Of a stretch of 34,824 nt of DNA, positions 25,546 through 34,799 are shown one piece after another. The stretch is from an uncultured Prevotella sp. (GTDB lineage: Bacteria; Bacteroidota; Bacteroidia; Bacteroidales; Bacteroidaceae), in contig CAMZBS010000012.1 in NCBI GenBank assembly GCA_947304695.1, forward strand, positions 1 to 34,824, read 5' to 3'. Both the position numbers and the translations under genes were made by a program. The notes under the pieces are model-generated. The model was not told the origin of the DNA and did not search any database. It was given only the letters and a program-made list of their open reading frames with translations. The stretch's first letter is position 1. Every line of letters begins with the position of its first letter.

Positions 25546-25549
25546 TGAA

Positions 25550-25555
25550 AGGAGG
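25550..25555 (+). promoter_or_regulatory. Canonical Shine-Dalgarno sequence AGGAGG
   Basis: AGGAGG lies 9 nt before the ATG at 25565 and within a few bases of the preceding SusD stop. It decides the start of the next gene: upstream in-frame ATGs (25487, 25529) overlap the SusD gene and would add a charged N-terminus before the signal peptide. Strong Shine-Dalgarno sequences are rare in this phylum. Confidence 0.6.
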
Positions 25556-25564
25556 AAACTGTAT

Positions 25565-27652
25565 ATGAACAACAACATTCTAAAGATTTCGCGTCGATGG
25601 ATGGTGGCTGGCCTGGGTGTCTTGGCACTGGGCATGACAGCTTGCAATCCTGAGCCCGACGAGTCAGACCTCTACACCTTTACGGGCAAGACCATCGATG
25701 CCATCATCAAGGAAGACAGCACGCTGACGCTGTTCCACCAGATCATGCAGCAAACAAGGTACGACAAGCTGATGGCAGCCTACGGCCACTACACCTGCTT
25801 TGCACCCACCAATGATGCCATCATTGCCTATTGCGACAGTCTTTACGACGACACAGAAGCCGTGATTCCCCACAATGGCATGACCGAGCGTACGGTCGAC
25901 GGACTGACCGACAGCCTGCGCCTTGATCTGGTGCGCTACCACCTAACTTATGAGGAGTATGATGCCGTGAAGCTGACGAGGCCCCAGGAAATCTCCACCA
26001 TGCTGGGCTACGACTTTACCGTGGAGAGCAAGCCCGACTCGCTGGGCCGTCCTATTATTAATAAGGTGGTCACGGTGATTGAGACCGACCGCGAGGCCGT
26101 GAACGGTCTGGTGCATCTGGTCAATGCCGTAATACCGCGCCAGTCGCGCTTGTTCGACTATGTGTTCGATCACAATCCGCAGTACAGCCTGTTTGCCGAG
26201 GCATTGGCCTTGACGGGTCTCTACGACTCCATTTCCCAGCACGTGAAGCCAGAGAAGTATGTTTTCACGCAAAAGGATCGCGCCAATTATTCTGGCAAAC
26301 TTTATTCTGAAACCCAGTTCAAAAAAGGCTATACGGTGTTAGCCGAGACGAACGATGTACTCAAGGCTGCCCTGCGTAAGGAGGGGCTTTCGGAAGACAT
26401 CAACGGCCTGATTGCCTATGCCAACAAAGTGTATGGCGATGCTCCCGACTGGTATGACTACATGTCGGAAAACGGGTTGACCGTGAGCACGGGCACCGAC
26501 TACACCAATCGCTTCAATGCGCTCAACATGTTTGTGGCCTATCACATCATTCCTGCAGCAATGACTGAGAATCAGTTGGTGCTCACACAGAATGTGACAA
26601 ATTACTGGCACTTCAAGCCCGATGTCGACCTGTATGACTACTATGAGACGATGTTGCCTCACACCTTGGTCAAAGCCTGGGCTCCCTATGGAATGAACAA
26701 TCAGGTGTTTCTGAACCGCTATCAGACCTACAACACGTTGACCAACGAAGTGGGAACCACCGGAACCAGTTCGTTCCACGAAGTGATTCAAGAAGGTGTA
26801 AAGGTCTTGCGCAACCAGAAAGTCGATGTGCTCAATGGCTATATTCTGTCTATCAACGACATGCTGGTGTACGACCGCACGGTGCCGAAGAATGTGCTCA
26901 ATGAGCGTTTGCGCTTCAATGTGACGAGTCTGCTTCCGGAGCTCATCAACAACCGTTACCGTTACTGGGATCAGGGTACGGGTAATATTCCCAGTGGCTA
27001 TGACAACAGTCGTATGGGTCTTCCGCAGAATTGCTTTGACAACATTGTGGTCTTCGACAAGGGCACCTGCTTTGTGTACTGCCTGCACGGTGCCATGCGT
27101 TGCTTCGAATCAGACATGATACAGTTCTGGGGCAGTTATGACTTTGCCTTCAAACTGCCTCCTGTTCCATCGGGCACCTATGAAATGCGCATTATCTACC
27201 CGCCGCTTTCCTATGGTGGCTTTGCACAGTACTACTTTGGCACCTCGACCGACGGACAGTCGATGGAAGCACTGGGCCTGCCAGTGGATATGACCATCGA
27301 TGCCGACGACCCGCGCATTGGTTGGACCAAGGCGCTGGAGGAGGAAGACCAAGGCATTGAGACCGATATTGCCATGCACAACCGTGGCTACATGCGTGCT
27401 CCCTACAGCTTCTTTGGTGGTACGGGCGTAAGCGCTTGGACTGAGAATAATGCTTGTCGTAATGAAGGCCCCAACAGTGTGCAGTTGCGACAGGTGCTGG
27501 GCCGCAAGGAACTGAGCCAGAAGAACGACAACTGGATTCGCATCAAGACCCTGAACCCAGAGGATCCTCAGACCATTATGAACCTCGACTTCATCGAGCT
27601 GGTTCCTGTCTCTGTGGTTGACAATCCTGAGTATGCCGAAGACTGGTATTAA
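25565..27652 (+). CDS. FAS1-domain surface lipoprotein with C-terminal beta-sandwich
   Basis: A 695-residue lipoprotein from the ATG at 25565. The lipobox ALGMTAC puts the lipidated Cys at 27, followed by the acidic stretch NPEPDESD typical of surface-exposed Bacteroidota lipoproteins. FAS1 domain 1 covers about 38-190 (YTCFAPTNDAIIAYC, 76-90; VNGLVHLVNAVIPR, 179-192). A second, longer FAS1-like domain covers about 197-436 (YTVLAETNDVLKAAL, 256-270; LNGYILSINDMLVYD, 423-437). Residues about 440-680 have beta-sandwich character with GTYEMRIIYPPLSY (537-550) and the closing NLDFIELVP (673-681), a pattern seen in carbohydrate-binding-like modules, though I could not name a family. It lies between the SusD gene and another FAS1 gene of similar layout, suggesting a partner or accessory binder for the importer. 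Confidence 0.85.
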   Translation: MNNNILKISRRWMVAGLGVLALGMTACNPEPDESDLYTFTGKTIDAIIKEDSTLTLFHQIMQQTRYDKLMAAYGHYTCFAPTNDAIIAYCDSLYDDTEAVIPHNGMTERTVDGLTDSLRLDLVRYHLTYEEYDAVKLTRPQEISTMLGYDFTVESKPDSLGRPIINKVVTVIETDREAVNGLVHLVNAVIPRQSRLFDYVFDHNPQYSLFAEALALTGLYDSISQHVKPEKYVFTQKDRANYSGKLYSETQFKKGYTVLAETNDVLKAALRKEGLSEDINGLIAYANKVYGDAPDWYDYMSENGLTVSTGTDYTNRFNALNMFVAYHIIPAAMTENQLVLTQNVTNYWHFKPDVDLYDYYETMLPHTLVKAWAPYGMNNQVFLNRYQTYNTLTNEVGTTGTSSFHEVIQEGVKVLRNQKVDVLNGYILSINDMLVYDRTVPKNVLNERLRFNVTSLLPELINNRYRYWDQGTGNIPSGYDNSRMGLPQNCFDNIVVFDKGTCFVYCLHGAMRCFESDMIQFWGSYDFAFKLPPVPSGTYEMRIIYPPLSYGGFAQYYFGTSTDGQSMEALGLPVDMTIDADDPRIGWTKALEEEDQGIETDIAMHNRGYMRAPYSFFGGTGVSAWTENNACRNEGPNSVQLRQVLGRKELSQKNDNWIRIKTLNPEDPQTIMNLDFIELVPVSVVDNPEYAEDWY

Positions 27653-27696
27653 AAGAGTGAATGAAGTAGAAACTAAGTATAAACACAGTTGATTCT

Positions 27697-29505
27697 ATGA
27701 AGATAACAAAATATATGGGAATTACGATGATGGCGGCAGGCATGCTTGCTGCCACATCGTGCACCGACTTCAGCGACTATAATGAAGTGAGCGACAACGG
27801 TGGCTCCCTGCCAGGCAGCGACCAGACGCTGTGGGAGAACATTCAGCAGAATGGCCAGCTGACCCAGTTTGCCGAACTGGTGCGCAAGGCCGGCTTCGAC
27901 AAGGCACTGAGCGAGTCGCATTATTACACGGTGTGGGCTCCGGTCGACGGCACTTTTACACCCTCAGCCTATGATGGCTTGAGCAGTGAGGCCCTGCTGG
28001 CACAGTTTGTGCAGAACCACGTGGCCGACTATGGCCATGCAGCGCTGGGCACGGTGAACGAGCGTCTGACCATGCTGAACCGCAAGCGTTACGATTTCGC
28101 GGGCGATGGCCAGTATCTGTTCGACGAGCACCGTGTGACGGAGGCCAATGTGCCCAGCTCCAACGGACTGCTGCACCTGATTGACGGTGCTGCCAACTAT
28201 TATCCCAACCTGTATGCCTTCTTGACCGACAGCCTGCTGTCAGCCGGCAAGCAGCTCGACTCGCTGCGTCATCATTTCCAGAAATACGAAATCCAGACGC
28301 TCGATGAGAAGTCGTCGATCGTTGGTCCTATCGTGAACGGCATGCAGACCTATCTGGATTCGGTCATGATTGTGTCGAACATTGTGGAAGACGATATTCA
28401 TGCCGATCTTGACAACGAAGACAGCACCTACACGTTCGTCATGCCCACCAATGAAGCCTGGGCCAAGGCATACGCCAGCATAGCTCCCTGCTTCAAGTAT
28501 ATCAACACGGTGGCATCCAAAGCCTACAGTGCCGACAAGACCACAGAAGAGAAAACCCCTGTTTCGCAGACCATCGTGAAAGGTGCTGCCGCCTTGCAGG
28601 ACTCGCTGGTGAAGCGTGCCATCCTTCGCAACCTGGTGTTCAGCAACACCAACGGCTACAATGCCAAACTGCAGAACGACGGCGCTCCCGACCCAGTGTT
28701 CAAGGACACACTGGCCACCACACGTGGCCGACTGCTGTCCAACTCTCAGGGCATTGCTCAGCAGTATCTGCATGAAAAGGTGGAAATGAGCAACGGTGTG
28801 GCCCGCATCGTAGACAGTCTGGCTTTCACCCCCGAGGATACTTATAATCCCGAATTGTCGTTTGGTGCCAGGTCCAATTTGGCACGCTACGGCAACTCGT
28901 CTGCACCTAACAGCATCACGGTGTCGGGCCTGAATCCCGCCTGGGGCGAATATGCCGAAAGTGGCAGCCTGAACTATTTGTGGGCACAGCCCTCGTCGGG
29001 CACTGCCAAGCCAGAGTTGACGTTCTTCCTGCCCAACGTGCGCAGCACCACTTACGATTTCTATTGCGTGTTTGTGCCGCCTTTGTTTGGTACAACTTAT
29101 CGTGCCGACTCGCTGCCCAACCGTGTGAACTTCACGCTGAACTATTGCGACGCAGATGGCAAGCTGAAGGACCACGAGTTCCTGAACGAAGATCCTGAGC
29201 AGATGCAGGCATTCATGGAAAAGTTCAATGTGAAGGAGTCTACCAGCAACCGCCTGGTCATTCGTGCCTTTGAGAACGATGCCTCCAAGGTCGACTCGGT
29301 CTATATGGGCCGCTTCACTTTCCCCGTGTCTTATTATGAGTTGGGCGAAAGTGGCAAGACAATCAGTCCCAACATCAAGGTGTCTTCCAATTTCTCGGCT
29401 TTCTCCAAGCCGCTGTTGGCAGCCTATCTCCGCGACCTTCGCATTGCCTCTATTGTGCTGAAGCCCGTGAGAACTGATGAAAATGAAGAATCTAACAAGC
29501 AATGA
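27697..29505 (+). CDS. FAS1-domain surface lipoprotein, second of pair
   Basis: A 602-residue lipoprotein. The lipobox AATSC gives a lipidated Cys at 22, followed by TDFSD. FAS1 domain 1 covers about 42-168 (YYTVWAPVDGTF, 76-87; SSNGLLHLIDGAANYYP, 154-170). Domain 2 covers about 170-378 (TYTFVMPTNEAWAKAYASI, 244-262; MSNGVARIVDSLAF, 364-377). The C-terminal part (about 380-592) has the strand pattern TTYDFYCVFVPPLF (451-464) that parallels GTYEMRIIYPPLSY in the preceding lipoprotein, and ends DLRIASIVLKPV (580-591). The two proteins are therefore probably distant paralogues: two FAS1 domains plus one beta-sandwich. Its stop overlaps the next SusC start by 4 bp, indicating translational coupling and pointing to a role with that second importer. 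Confidence 0.85.
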   Translation: MKITKYMGITMMAAGMLAATSCTDFSDYNEVSDNGGSLPGSDQTLWENIQQNGQLTQFAELVRKAGFDKALSESHYYTVWAPVDGTFTPSAYDGLSSEALLAQFVQNHVADYGHAALGTVNERLTMLNRKRYDFAGDGQYLFDEHRVTEANVPSSNGLLHLIDGAANYYPNLYAFLTDSLLSAGKQLDSLRHHFQKYEIQTLDEKSSIVGPIVNGMQTYLDSVMIVSNIVEDDIHADLDNEDSTYTFVMPTNEAWAKAYASIAPCFKYINTVASKAYSADKTTEEKTPVSQTIVKGAAALQDSLVKRAILRNLVFSNTNGYNAKLQNDGAPDPVFKDTLATTRGRLLSNSQGIAQQYLHEKVEMSNGVARIVDSLAFTPEDTYNPELSFGARSNLARYGNSSAPNSITVSGLNPAWGEYAESGSLNYLWAQPSSGTAKPELTFFLPNVRSTTYDFYCVFVPPLFGTTYRADSLPNRVNFTLNYCDADGKLKDHEFLNEDPEQMQAFMEKFNVKESTSNRLVIRAFENDASKVDSVYMGRFTFPVSYYELGESGKTISPNIKVSSNFSAFSKPLLAAYLRDLRIASIVLKPVRTDENEESNKQ

Positions 29506-32500
29506 ACATGAAGCGTACTATAACAATATTCAATGATTGTCAGACTCGCGGCCTGAGGCTTCTTGTCTGCACATTAGCACTGGCATTCTCTGTTCCTGCC
29601 GTCTATGCTCAGACCGACGACGAAGAGGAAGAAGAGGTTGAGACCAGTATCAAACAGCCAACCCGTGCTGCACAGAAACAGGCCAATTACCCGATGATGA
29701 CCCTGAAGGGCAAGGTGACCGACGTGGCCACCAAGAGTCCCCTGGCCGGTGTTCAGCTGCGCTCGTTGGGCAATGAGCATTACACGGCCATGACCGAAGA
29801 GGATGGCACGTTTGTGATCAAGGTGCCCACCTTCACCACATCGCTCTATGTGTTTGCTCCGCAGTACATGTCACAGCAGGTGGCCGTCGTGGCTGGCGAC
29901 AGCACACAGACCATCGCGGTGAAGATGCTGAGCGACAAGTTTGCCGCCATGTATGGCACCGGAACCACCTACACGGCCCGTCGCACGGCCCAGATCGACC
30001 GCTTTGGAGTGACCGTCGACAACGAAATAGCCAACGAGCTGGGAGCCGACGTGCGTTCCATCATGCATTCGGCAGCCGTTGAGGGCGGTGCTTCCATGTT
30101 CATCCGTGGTCTGAACAGCATCACGGCCGATGCCCAGCCCCTGGTGGTGATCGACGGCATTGAGCAGGACATGCAGCGCGACCGCAGTTCGCTCCATGCC
30201 GGACAGTTCAACAACATCCTGGCCAACATTTCGCCCGACGACATTGAAAAGGTCACGGTGCTGAAGAACGCCACAGCTCTGTATGGTGCACGTGGTGGCA
30301 ACGGTGTGATTCTGATCGAGACCAAGCGTGGTCACTCCATGGCCACCCGCATCGATGCCAACATTTCTGTCGGAGCAACGCTGCTGCCCAAGACCCTTTC
30401 GGTGATGGATGCCAGCCAGTATCGCGTCTATGCCACCGAGCTGATGGGCACGCCCGCCATTCAGCAGGCCATTCAGCAGCAGAAGTTGCGCCAGGGCGTC
30501 GACGCGCTGACGTTCCATTTCCTGAACGACAAGACCCGTGCCGAGGGCAATCCTTACTATGAGACTTATCACCAGAACACCGACTGGAACGACGAAGTCT
30601 ATCGCACGGCGCTCACCCAGAACTACAGCATCAACGTGCAGGGTGGCGATGACATTGGCATGTATAATCTCTCGGTGGGCTATGTCAAGGCCGACAAGAC
30701 GGTGAAGGAAAGTTCTTTCGACCGCATGAATGTGCGTTTCAACACCGACATCAACATCCTCTGGAACCTGAAGACCAAGTTCGACATCTCCATTGCCCGC
30801 ACCAACACCACTTTATATGATGATGGTCTGCCTGCCAGCCTCGCTTCCGGCACCGTGACGTCGCCCACCAACCTGGCACTCATCAAGTCGCCGCTGGTGG
30901 CTCCTTATCAGTACAACACGCTGATCAATGGTGGCAGGGGTGGCTTCACCTCATTGCTGTCCGACGCCGACGACATCTTCACTTCGCTGGGCGACGGCTA
31001 TTCGCTGGGCAACCCCGTTGCCCTGTTCGAGAATGGCGAGGGCGACAACAAGAACAAGGCCGAGACCACCTATTTCAATGTGCACGTGACTCCTTCCTAC
31101 CAGTTTGCCCGTGACTTCAACCTGCTTGCCGACGTGAGCTACACGCTGAACCGCAATGCTCAGCGCTACTTCCGTCCCAATGTGGGCATGCCTTCGTTCG
31201 AGGTTGATGGACTGGGTTCTGTCACCTCTCTTGTGGGCTCCATGTTTGCCAAGCAGGAAAACTTCGTGGCCAAGCTGCAGCTGGACTGGGGCAAGCAGTT
31301 CGGTGCCCACACCGTGAATGCCTTCGTGGGTGGCCGCTACAACTACTTCTCCTATGACAACAGCGACCTGAACACAGAGTTCAGAACGCGTCAGCCCGAC
31401 AAGAATCCGCAGCTCAGCCTTGATGGCTATCCCGGCATTCAGGGTGTGAGCGATGCATGGAAGAACATGCAGTGGTATGGCAATGTGGACTACAACTACA
31501 TGAACCGCTACTTCGTGACCCTTTCGCTGCTGGCCGAGGCCAACAGCCGTTTCGGCGAGGATGCCGACGGCCTGAAGCTCTTTGGTGTGAAGTGGGCATT
31601 GTTCCCCAGTGTGCAGCTGGGCTGGGTGCTCACCAATGAGAGCTGGTTCCCCAAGCATGCAGGAATCAACTATCTGCGCGTGAATGCAGGCTTCGACGTG
31701 AGCGGCAACGACCACATCTCCAACTATGCAGCCCGCACCAGCTTCACCCACGTGAAGTATAACTCCATCATCAACGGTTTGCAGCTCACCAACATTGGTA
31801 ACGACATGATTCAGTGGGAGACCACGAAGAAGCTGAACTTTGGCTTCGAGTCGTTCCTGCTCGACAACCGCGTGGCCGTGGGCTTCGACTACTACATCCA
31901 CAACACCAGCAACCTGCTCACGCTGAAGAGCTTCTCGAATCCCGTGGGCGGCATCAACAACTACTGGAGCAACGGCGGCAAGCTGCAGAACACCGGCTTC
32001 GAGGCCACATTCTCGGTGAAGCCCGTTGCCGCGAAGGACTGGACGCTGGAGCTGGGTGCTTCGCTGGGCCACTATGTGAACAAGGTGAAGGAGCTGCCCG
32101 ACGGCGACTATACCACCAGCCTTTATGGCGAAGACAACATCCTGACCTCGGTGGGCAACCCCATCGCCATGTTCTATGGCTATGAAACCGACGGCGTGTT
32201 CAAGGACGATGCAGCAGCCCGTGTGGGCATTGCCACAACCGAGAATCCCGAAGGCTACCTGCTGATGAGGGACAACACAGGCAACCCCTACTTCTTCAAG
32301 GCAGGCGACATGCATTTTGTTGACCAGAACAACGACGGCGTGATCGACCAGAAGGACAAGACCATCATTGGCAATCCCAATCCCGACATTTACGGCAACA
32401 TCTTCCTGAACGCCACCTGGAAGAACCTGAGCCTGAACGTGGGCTTCAACTACTCGCTGGGCAACGACGTCTACAACTATCAGCGTTCGGTGCTCAATTC

Positions 32501-32879
32501 GGGCTCTACGTTCTACAACCAGCAGGTGGCCGAGGTCAACCGCTGGCGCTATGAGGGTCAGGAGGCTTCGCTGCCCCGTGCCAACTATGGCGATCCCATG
32601 GGCAACAATCGCTTCAGCGACCGCTGGATTGAGGACGGCAGCTATCTGCGTCTGAAGACAGTGCGCCTGGCCTACCAGATTCCCGTTCCCAGCTCCTGGA
32701 CATCCTGGCTGCAGGGCCTTTCGGTGTGGGCCGAGGCACAGAACCTGGTCACGCTGACCAAGTATCTGGGCACAGATCCTGAGTTCTCCATTGGCAACGG
32801 CGTGTTCTATCAGGGCATCGACAACGGCATCCTGTCACAGAGCCGCTCGTTCACGGCCGGCGTTAAGATTAATCTTTAA
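29502..32879 (+). CDS. SusC/RagA-family TonB-dependent outer-membrane transporter with acidic N-terminal segment
   Basis: A 1125-residue SusC-type protein. The signal peptide is long (cleavage near A36/Q37, VYAQ) and is followed by an acidic run, DDEEEEEVE (39-47), and a basic linker. A carboxypeptidase-regulatory-like domain covers about 67-143 (LKGKVTD, DGTFVIKVPTF). The plug shows MFIRGLNSITADAQPLVVIDG (199-219 in part) and VTVLKNATALYGARGGNGVILIETK (251-275 in part), both SusC hallmarks. The barrel continues to the C-terminal TAGVKINL. The expected EVVV-type TonB box after the regulatory domain is not evident, unlike in the first SusC. It overlaps the preceding FAS1 gene by 4 bp and is followed after 24 bp by its SusD. 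Start choice: Met1 overlaps the previous stop, with Met3 as an alternative. Substrate unknown. Confidence 0.95.
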   Translation: MNMKRTITIFNDCQTRGLRLLVCTLALAFSVPAVYAQTDDEEEEEVETSIKQPTRAAQKQANYPMMTLKGKVTDVATKSPLAGVQLRSLGNEHYTAMTEEDGTFVIKVPTFTTSLYVFAPQYMSQQVAVVAGDSTQTIAVKMLSDKFAAMYGTGTTYTARRTAQIDRFGVTVDNEIANELGADVRSIMHSAAVEGGASMFIRGLNSITADAQPLVVIDGIEQDMQRDRSSLHAGQFNNILANISPDDIEKVTVLKNATALYGARGGNGVILIETKRGHSMATRIDANISVGATLLPKTLSVMDASQYRVYATELMGTPAIQQAIQQQKLRQGVDALTFHFLNDKTRAEGNPYYETYHQNTDWNDEVYRTALTQNYSINVQGGDDIGMYNLSVGYVKADKTVKESSFDRMNVRFNTDINILWNLKTKFDISIARTNTTLYDDGLPASLASGTVTSPTNLALIKSPLVAPYQYNTLINGGRGGFTSLLSDADDIFTSLGDGYSLGNPVALFENGEGDNKNKAETTYFNVHVTPSYQFARDFNLLADVSYTLNRNAQRYFRPNVGMPSFEVDGLGSVTSLVGSMFAKQENFVAKLQLDWGKQFGAHTVNAFVGGRYNYFSYDNSDLNTEFRTRQPDKNPQLSLDGYPGIQGVSDAWKNMQWYGNVDYNYMNRYFVTLSLLAEANSRFGEDADGLKLFGVKWALFPSVQLGWVLTNESWFPKHAGINYLRVNAGFDVSGNDHISNYAARTSFTHVKYNSIINGLQLTNIGNDMIQWETTKKLNFGFESFLLDNRVAVGFDYYIHNTSNLLTLKSFSNPVGGINNYWSNGGKLQNTGFEATFSVKPVAAKDWTLELGASLGHYVNKVKELPDGDYTTSLYGEDNILTSVGNPIAMFYGYETDGVFKDDAAARVGIATTENPEGYLLMRDNTGNPYFFKAGDMHFVDQNNDGVIDQKDKTIIGNPNPDIYGNIFLNATWKNLSLNVGFNYSLGNDVYNYQRSVLNSGSTFYNQQVAEVNRWRYEGQEASLPRANYGDPMGNNRFSDRWIEDGSYLRLKTVRLAYQIPVPSSWTSWLQGLSVWAEAQNLVTLTKYLGTDPEFSIGNGVFYQGIDNGILSQSRSFTAGVKINL

Positions 32880-32903
32880 TGACGAATTAAGCAATTACGA
32901 AAT

Positions 32904-34799
32904 ATGAAAAAGTTAGCAATCATCTTTATGGCCGTGTGCACCCTTTGCGGTTCGTTCTCCTGCTCCGACATGCTCGATGTGGACAGTGAGCGCCAGGTGT
33001 TCGACCCAGAGCTGAACCATAAGACCGACTCACTGTTCTATGCTGTGGGCATTCTGCAAGCCATGCAGGAACTGGCCGACCAGTATGTGTTCCAGGGAGA
33101 GATGCGCGGCGATCTTGTGAAAACCAACAAGGAATATACCGACACGATGCTGACGCAGCTGGCCACTTTCACGGCTACGCCCACCAATCGCTATGACTCC
33201 ATCTACCGCTACTATCGTGTCATCAACAACTGCAACTACTATATTGCCCACCGCGACACCGCCCTTTATACCGGTGCCACGAACATGGTGAAAGACGAAT
33301 ATATCGCCGTGAAGGCCATTCGCCTGTGGGCCTATCTGCAGTTGGTGCGCAACTATCGTGAGGTGCCCTATTTCACGGAGCCTCTCACCAAGATTTCTGA
33401 GATTGTGAATTTCCCTGCCAGCCGCACTGTCACCCTAGCCACCCTGGCCACCAGCGACATGGTGCAGGATCTGGAGCAGGACATTCAGCGCTATCCTTCG
33501 TTTTCCACGCCCAACTATGGCAATCTGAATGTCAGCGTGGGAACCCCGGGCAGCAGCAATACTGCCAAGGCCGTCAGCAGCCGTCTGCTCATGATTCCTG
33601 CCAATGTGGTGCTGGGCGATCTCTACCTGGAGAGTGGCGACTATGACAAGGCCGTGAGCCACTACGTGAACTATTTCACCAAGCAGGCTCCTGCCGTGGC
33701 CACCAACTTCTTCTCGATCTATGCAACAAGTCGCCGAGGCAATGCCATGGGCATTTCTACCACGGCGCTGCCTTCGAACTGGTCGCTCAACGACAATCTG
33801 AACGTGAGTGGCACATACGACTGGAACTCGATTTTCACAACCGTCAACAGCACGAACGACATCATTACCTATATTCCCATGGCAGTGAACCGCACGCAGG
33901 GTGCCATTACCAACGTGCCCAAGGCGTTTGGCTACAACTATTATGCCACTGCGGCCGAACTGGCTGCCAGCGAAGATGGTGCCTATATTGACCAGATTCA
34001 GGTGATGCCGAGCGATGCCTACATGGCACTGTCTGACTCTACCGATTATTACTATTTCGTGATTGGCACGGGTAGCAATGCCAGGAAGACTGTGGCGCAG
34101 GCCAAGCTGGGCGACCAGCGCATGAGGAGCATTGTGCGCATGGGCGAAGGCGAAGACTCAACCAAGATGTGGGTGCGTAAGTATGAGAATGGCAACATCA
34201 TTCTCTATCGCACCAGCACCGTGCTGCTGCACCTGGCCGAGGCCCTGAACCGCCTTGACATGCCCGATGCCGCCTTTGCCATCCTGAAGGACGGTCTGGG
34301 CCAGCAACTGCTGGGCACCAATGCCGACTATGTGACGGAGGCCACCCGCCAGAAACTGCAGACCACCTATCCGCTGCTGGCTCAGGTCAACCTGGAGCGC
34401 TTTGGTGCCGCTGCCTATTTCGGCATCCACATGCATGGTGCCGGCATGACGCGCGACTTCAATGGTACTGACTCTATTCACACGCCTTATCGCCTCGACA
34501 CGATCGTGGGCATGAAGATGAAGGAACTGGCCCGTAACTTCCCTGAGATAACGGTTGGAACCACGCGCCAGGACACCATCAACGCCATTGAAGACCTGCT
34601 GTGCGACGAGTATGCGCTGGAGTGCGCTTTCGAGGGCACACGCTATTATGACCTGATGCGTATGGCCCGTCATAAGAATGCCGACAGACTCTATGCTGTT
34701 CCCAACTTTGGTTCGCTCTGGTTGGCCCGCAAGTTGGCCTACAAGAAGCCTGCAGTAGACCTCACGGTGGAGGACAATTGGTATTTGAAGTACAAGTAA
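32904..34799 (+). CDS. SusD/RagB-family substrate-binding lipoprotein
   Basis: A 631-residue SusD-like lipoprotein. The lipobox GSFSC gives a lipidated Cys at 20, followed by SDML. Family features are YRVINNCNYYIAHRD (104-118), AIRLWAYLQLVRNYREVPYF (138-157) and the C-terminal ALECAFEGTRYYDLMR motif (571-586). It is longer than the first SusD of the cluster, mostly through the central region (about 185-400), where ligand-contacting loops usually differ, so the two importers may have different ligands. It is the last complete gene in the window. The 25 bases after it show no terminator, so the operon may continue past the right edge. Confidence 0.95.
   Translation: MKKLAIIFMAVCTLCGSFSCSDMLDVDSERQVFDPELNHKTDSLFYAVGILQAMQELADQYVFQGEMRGDLVKTNKEYTDTMLTQLATFTATPTNRYDSIYRYYRVINNCNYYIAHRDTALYTGATNMVKDEYIAVKAIRLWAYLQLVRNYREVPYFTEPLTKISEIVNFPASRTVTLATLATSDMVQDLEQDIQRYPSFSTPNYGNLNVSVGTPGSSNTAKAVSSRLLMIPANVVLGDLYLESGDYDKAVSHYVNYFTKQAPAVATNFFSIYATSRRGNAMGISTTALPSNWSLNDNLNVSGTYDWNSIFTTVNSTNDIITYIPMAVNRTQGAITNVPKAFGYNYYATAAELAASEDGAYIDQIQVMPSDAYMALSDSTDYYYFVIGTGSNARKTVAQAKLGDQRMRSIVRMGEGEDSTKMWVRKYENGNIILYRTSTVLLHLAEALNRLDMPDAAFAILKDGLGQQLLGTNADYVTEATRQKLQTTYPLLAQVNLERFGAAAYFGIHMHGAGMTRDFNGTDSIHTPYRLDTIVGMKMKELARNFPEITVGTTRQDTINAIEDLLCDEYALECAFEGTRYYDLMRMARHKNADRLYAVPNFGSLWLARKLAYKKPAVDLTVEDNWYLKYK

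Noticed and set aside
25487..25564. Longer N-terminal start for the FAS1 lipoprotein, overlapping SusD
   Set aside because: It would place a charged 13- to 26-residue extension before the signal peptide; the ATG at 25565 has a canonical ribosome binding site and gives a normal lipoprotein signal.
24010..25647. A 545-codon antisense open frame across the SusD gene
   Set aside because: It runs through SusD coding sequence and past its stop with no supporting signal; it is caused by codon bias.
30951..32315. A 454-codon antisense open frame under the second SusC gene
   Set aside because: Same pattern of a Val/His/Gly-rich shadow; the sense strand encodes an unambiguous SusC barrel.
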